This document shows positions 62,027-64,000 of a DNA stretch of 64,000 nucleotides, in pieces. A model generated the notes under the pieces. The model saw nothing but the letters and a program-made list of their open reading frames with translations. It was not told the DNA's origin and searched no databases. Source of the DNA: Brachycybe producta (taxonomy: Eukaryota; Arthropoda; Diplopoda; Playtdesmida; Andrognathidae). The stretch spans positions 558,001 through 622,000 of the forward strand of contig JAUPFP010000075.1 of the NCBI GenBank assembly GCA_036925085.1. The letters run 5' to 3'. Each line of letters begins with the position of its first letter. The stretch's first letter is position 1. The position numbers were made by a program, and so were the translations under genes.

Positions 62027-63883
62027 CTAATACACCCTTGTCATTAGTCTTCGGCAGCAGGAGTGGCCCTTCGTCGGCGATTGGGTTCCGGGAGCCATGA
62101 TGGCTATTGTTTTATTTTCACGGCACCCAATCTCCTTGATGGATTGTTTAAGGACGTCGAGCGTGTCCTGCCAAACGATTAGCTCGTCCGGGGTCCATTT
62201 ATGTGCAGGAGCCCGGTCGAGCACCTTGACTGGTATGTCCTCAGAGTCGTCAGAGCTGTCGTTGTCGGGTGTATCAGGAGTAGGTGCCCCGGCGGCTGAG
62301 TCCACTGCTGGAAGAGGAATCCGGCGGATTTGTCCCGCCACTCGTATCAGAGCAAACTCAATGCCGTCTTCGGTGATGATATCCGTTTCAGGCACCTCTC
62401 CTTTGATGTCATAGTCGGTAACCGGCTCCCCAAACTGCTTGATTGCAACCTTCTTCTTTGGTTGCCGACACTCACGGACGAAATGCCCCAATTTGCCACA
62501 ATTATAACACGTCGACTTACTCTTGTCGAACGTGCGAGTGGTCTCTGGTTGGGGGTCCGCTGCAGAGTGTCGGTTTGAATTGGTGGCAGCAGTCTGACTA
62601 GGGTTTTTATCATGCCTAGACCGGTGTGGTTTGTCTTTAGGGCTGGCGGCTGCCGCCGGCTCCTGGTCGGTCTTCGATGCTCCTTTACCCGACTGTGAAT
62701 CAGCTGCGGGTTTTGGTTCCGTCGGCCATTTATCCAAGGACAGCAAGACCACCTCCATATTGAGGACGGCGTTCGCGAAGTCCTTGAACGACGTCGTCGA
62801 TGCGTGGTGCGCGGCGTTCTGTATGGTGGGATGTAGAGCGCGGCGCAACTGACTTATACGCAGCTGATCGTCAAGTTGCGGGTAAACTCGGTCGCCAAGT
62901 ATCATAAACTCCCAGATGAAGGCTTGTGTACTCTCACCTTCCTTCTGGAGCATCTCTGTATACTTTTTCTCCAAGATGGCCAGTTCGTTCGGCTTCCCGA
63001 ACGTATCTACCATCTGTACTCTCAGTGCTGGCCAAGGAATGCCCTGAAGCTCATACCTCAGTTTACTCAGCCACGTGCGGGCGGCCCCAGTGAAACACCC
63101 CGTGATGTATTCCTCCTTGTGGTGGTCTTTCCAACCGTACAGGTGTGCCACTTCCTCCAATTCTTCCAGGAAGGGACGGAAACCTGTCAATCCGTTGAAT
63201 TTTTGGATTGAGTCGGCAGGGTGGCGACCGCTGTATTTCTTGTTGAACTCTTCCACGGAGGGTTCTCTGGGGGATGGTCGATAGATGCCATCCTGGACGT
63301 TTGGCATTCCAGCCGGCATCAGACCTACCCCTTGCGGTGGAAAACGTGGCGCGTAAACTGAAGTGCCTTGTGTCGCTCCTTGGTGAGGCTGTTGTTCCGG
63401 GGGTGCCGAGCGGCGACCGCTACGTGCAACCCGGACAAGCGAGTGAGGAGAATCAGCACGTGTCATGATCGGTATTTCCGCACGCTCATCTCTGTGACGC
63501 GGATCATCTGACTGCCCTTGTTGTTGCCAGTCAGGGTTACGCGGTAGACGACGTGTGTGCGGTGTGTAATGTCTTTCGTAACGATCGTGACGCTCTCTGT
63601 AGCCAACATAGGGGGCTGAAGAGGCGTCCGAGTCATCGTCGCGAAGTCGGTGTGTGCGTGTTGTCCGCCGTGGTGTAGTCGGTCGATTCGGTGTGAATCG
63701 GTCATCTATGAGCTGAGACATACGAGTCGAGAGTGCAGCCACTTGTTGTGACAGGTGGTCAAACTCCGCCCCAGTCGGCCGCGGCGGTGGTGTCACATCA
63801 GTAGTCACGGGTACTTCCAACAGATCTTCGTGTGAACCCTGGTGATCAGACAGGGACCCCGTATTGTCGTGTGAGGTAGCCAT
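62027..63883 (-). CDS. gag: Gag polyprotein of the retroelement, 618 aa
   Basis: This is the structural protein expected to form the element's particle and bind its RNA. The start ATG at 63883 follows a short leader. Residues 40-62 may form a coiled coil (FDHLSQQVAALSTRMSQLIDD). Residues 65-215 are Arg/Pro/Ser-rich and probably disordered. Residues 225-390 carry the helical capsid-like region typical of Ty3-type Gag (FNGLTGFRPFLEELEEVA, GAARTWLSKLRYEL, AFIWEFMILGDRVYPQL, LRRALHPTIQ). Residues 459-472 are one CCHC zinc knuckle, CYNCGKLGHFVREC. An acidic Asp/Ser-rich stretch follows. The ORF is long and uninterrupted, so this part looks whole. Confidence 0.88.
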   Translation of the reverse strand: MATSHDNTGSLSDHQGSHEDLLEVPVTTDVTPPPRPTGAEFDHLSQQVAALSTRMSQLIDDRFTPNRPTTPRRTTRTHRLRDDDSDASSAPYVGYRERHDRYERHYTPHTRRLPRNPDWQQQGQSDDPRHRDERAEIPIMTRADSPHSLVRVARSGRRSAPPEQQPHQGATQGTSVYAPRFPPQGVGLMPAGMPNVQDGIYRPSPREPSVEEFNKKYSGRHPADSIQKFNGLTGFRPFLEELEEVAHLYGWKDHHKEEYITGCFTGAARTWLSKLRYELQGIPWPALRVQMVDTFGKPNELAILEKKYTEMLQKEGESTQAFIWEFMILGDRVYPQLDDQLRISQLRRALHPTIQNAAHHASTTSFKDFANAVLNMEVVLLSLDKWPTEPKPAADSQSGKGASKTDQEPAAAASPKDKPHRSRHDKNPSQTAATNSNRHSAADPQPETTRTFDKSKSTCYNCGKLGHFVRECRQPKKKVAIKQFGEPVTDYDIKGEVPETDIITEDGIEFALIRVAGQIRRIPLPAVDSAAGAPTPDTPDNDSSDDSEDIPVKVLDRAPAHKWTPDELIVWQDTLDVLKQSIKEIGCRENKTIAIMAPGTQSPTKGHSCCRRLMTRVY

Positions 63884-64000
63884 GATTAATGATGTGGCTT
63901 GTGTAATGTGAATATGCGGTGATGAACGAGTCCGGCGAAGTCCAAGTCGTTGTGTGCAGCTCCGAGGGTTCTCGAGTACACTCTGAGCTATACTTTTCGG
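63884..64000 (-). other. Leader between 5' LTR and Gag (partial)
   Basis: These 117 bp precede the Gag start. No LTR end or tRNA primer-binding site is recognisable, so the 5' LTR must begin beyond 64,000. Confidence 0.5.

Larger units (their letters stand above)
56752..64000 (-). mobile_element. LTR retroelement (Ty3-like), pol-less, 5' end outside the window
   Basis: Reading on the minus strand: leader, Gag ORF, retropepsin domain, a 1.4-kb AT-rich non-coding stretch, a GC-rich ORF block, and one complete LTR (57,439 to 56,752) bordering 5S spacer. Family assignment rests on the Gag with one CCHC knuckle and the DTGA-type protease. Without a reverse transcriptase the Ty3 versus other clade call is provisional. 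No reverse transcriptase, RNase H or integrase region is recognisable. The element looks broken or non-autonomous: pol is missing and the 3' ORF block appears to carry about one or two breaks. Age cannot be estimated because the partner LTR lies beyond 64,000. The long open Gag suggests it is not ancient. Confidence 0.85.

Noticed and set aside
62097-63468. Plus-strand ORFs of 64-111 codons opposite Gag
   Set aside because: Antisense shadows of the long Gag frame with no domain of their own.
63884-64000. 5' LTR or tRNA primer-binding site at the right edge
   Set aside because: No sequence here matches the 3' LTR and no clear TGG-type primer site is seen. The 5' LTR is probably just outside the window.

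Overview
The window has two parts. Positions 1 to 56,751 hold a 5S ribosomal RNA gene cluster: 186 head-to-tail units of about 305 bp, every gene on the minus strand, with no other gene or insertion inside it. Positions 56,752 to 64,000 hold part of one minus-strand LTR retroelement inserted into the spacer of that cluster. The 5S sequence (120 nt, ending GTTGTTGGCAT, with internal Pol III boxes) is animal-like and resembles arthropod 5S RNAs as I remember them. An arthropod or other invertebrate nuclear genome is the best guess, but the species cannot be named.

5S cluster. Each unit has a 120-nt gene, a T-rich terminator just 3' of it, and about 185 bp of AT-rich spacer. Every gene's first RNA base is listed in the block entries. 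Unless noted, a gene runs from that coordinate down 119 bases. The cluster is not homogeneous. Units fall into subtypes marked by private variants, and runs of subtypes recur at exact offsets of 2,439, 2,436, 2,745, 3,053, 5,485, 7,923/7,924 and 24,391 bp, as expected from unequal exchange of multi-unit blocks. From about 36 kb on, decayed 5S copies are co-amplified within these blocks. Variation among units concentrates at CpG sites (CG to TG or CA). The consensus itself differs from a typical arthropod 5S mostly at former CpGs, some of them in compensating pairs. This suggests germline cytosine methylation of the locus together with continued selection on RNA folding.

LTR element. It reads right to left. 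From the right come a leader, a long Gag ORF with a zinc knuckle, a retropepsin domain, about 1.4 kb of AT-rich DNA full of short perfect hairpins, a GC-rich ORF block of unknown function, and a 688-bp LTR with TG...CA ends, a TATA box and a polyadenylation signal. The LTR abuts 5S spacer. No reverse transcriptase, RNase H or integrase is seen between the protease and the LTR. The copy is therefore pol-less or internally deleted, and would depend on another element for movement. Its 5' LTR and the far side of the insertion lie beyond the window.

The points most worth following are the string of stem-loops in the element's non-coding middle, the unrecognised 3' ORF, the CpG-decay signature with compensating changes in the 5S genes, and the block-wise duplication history of the cluster.
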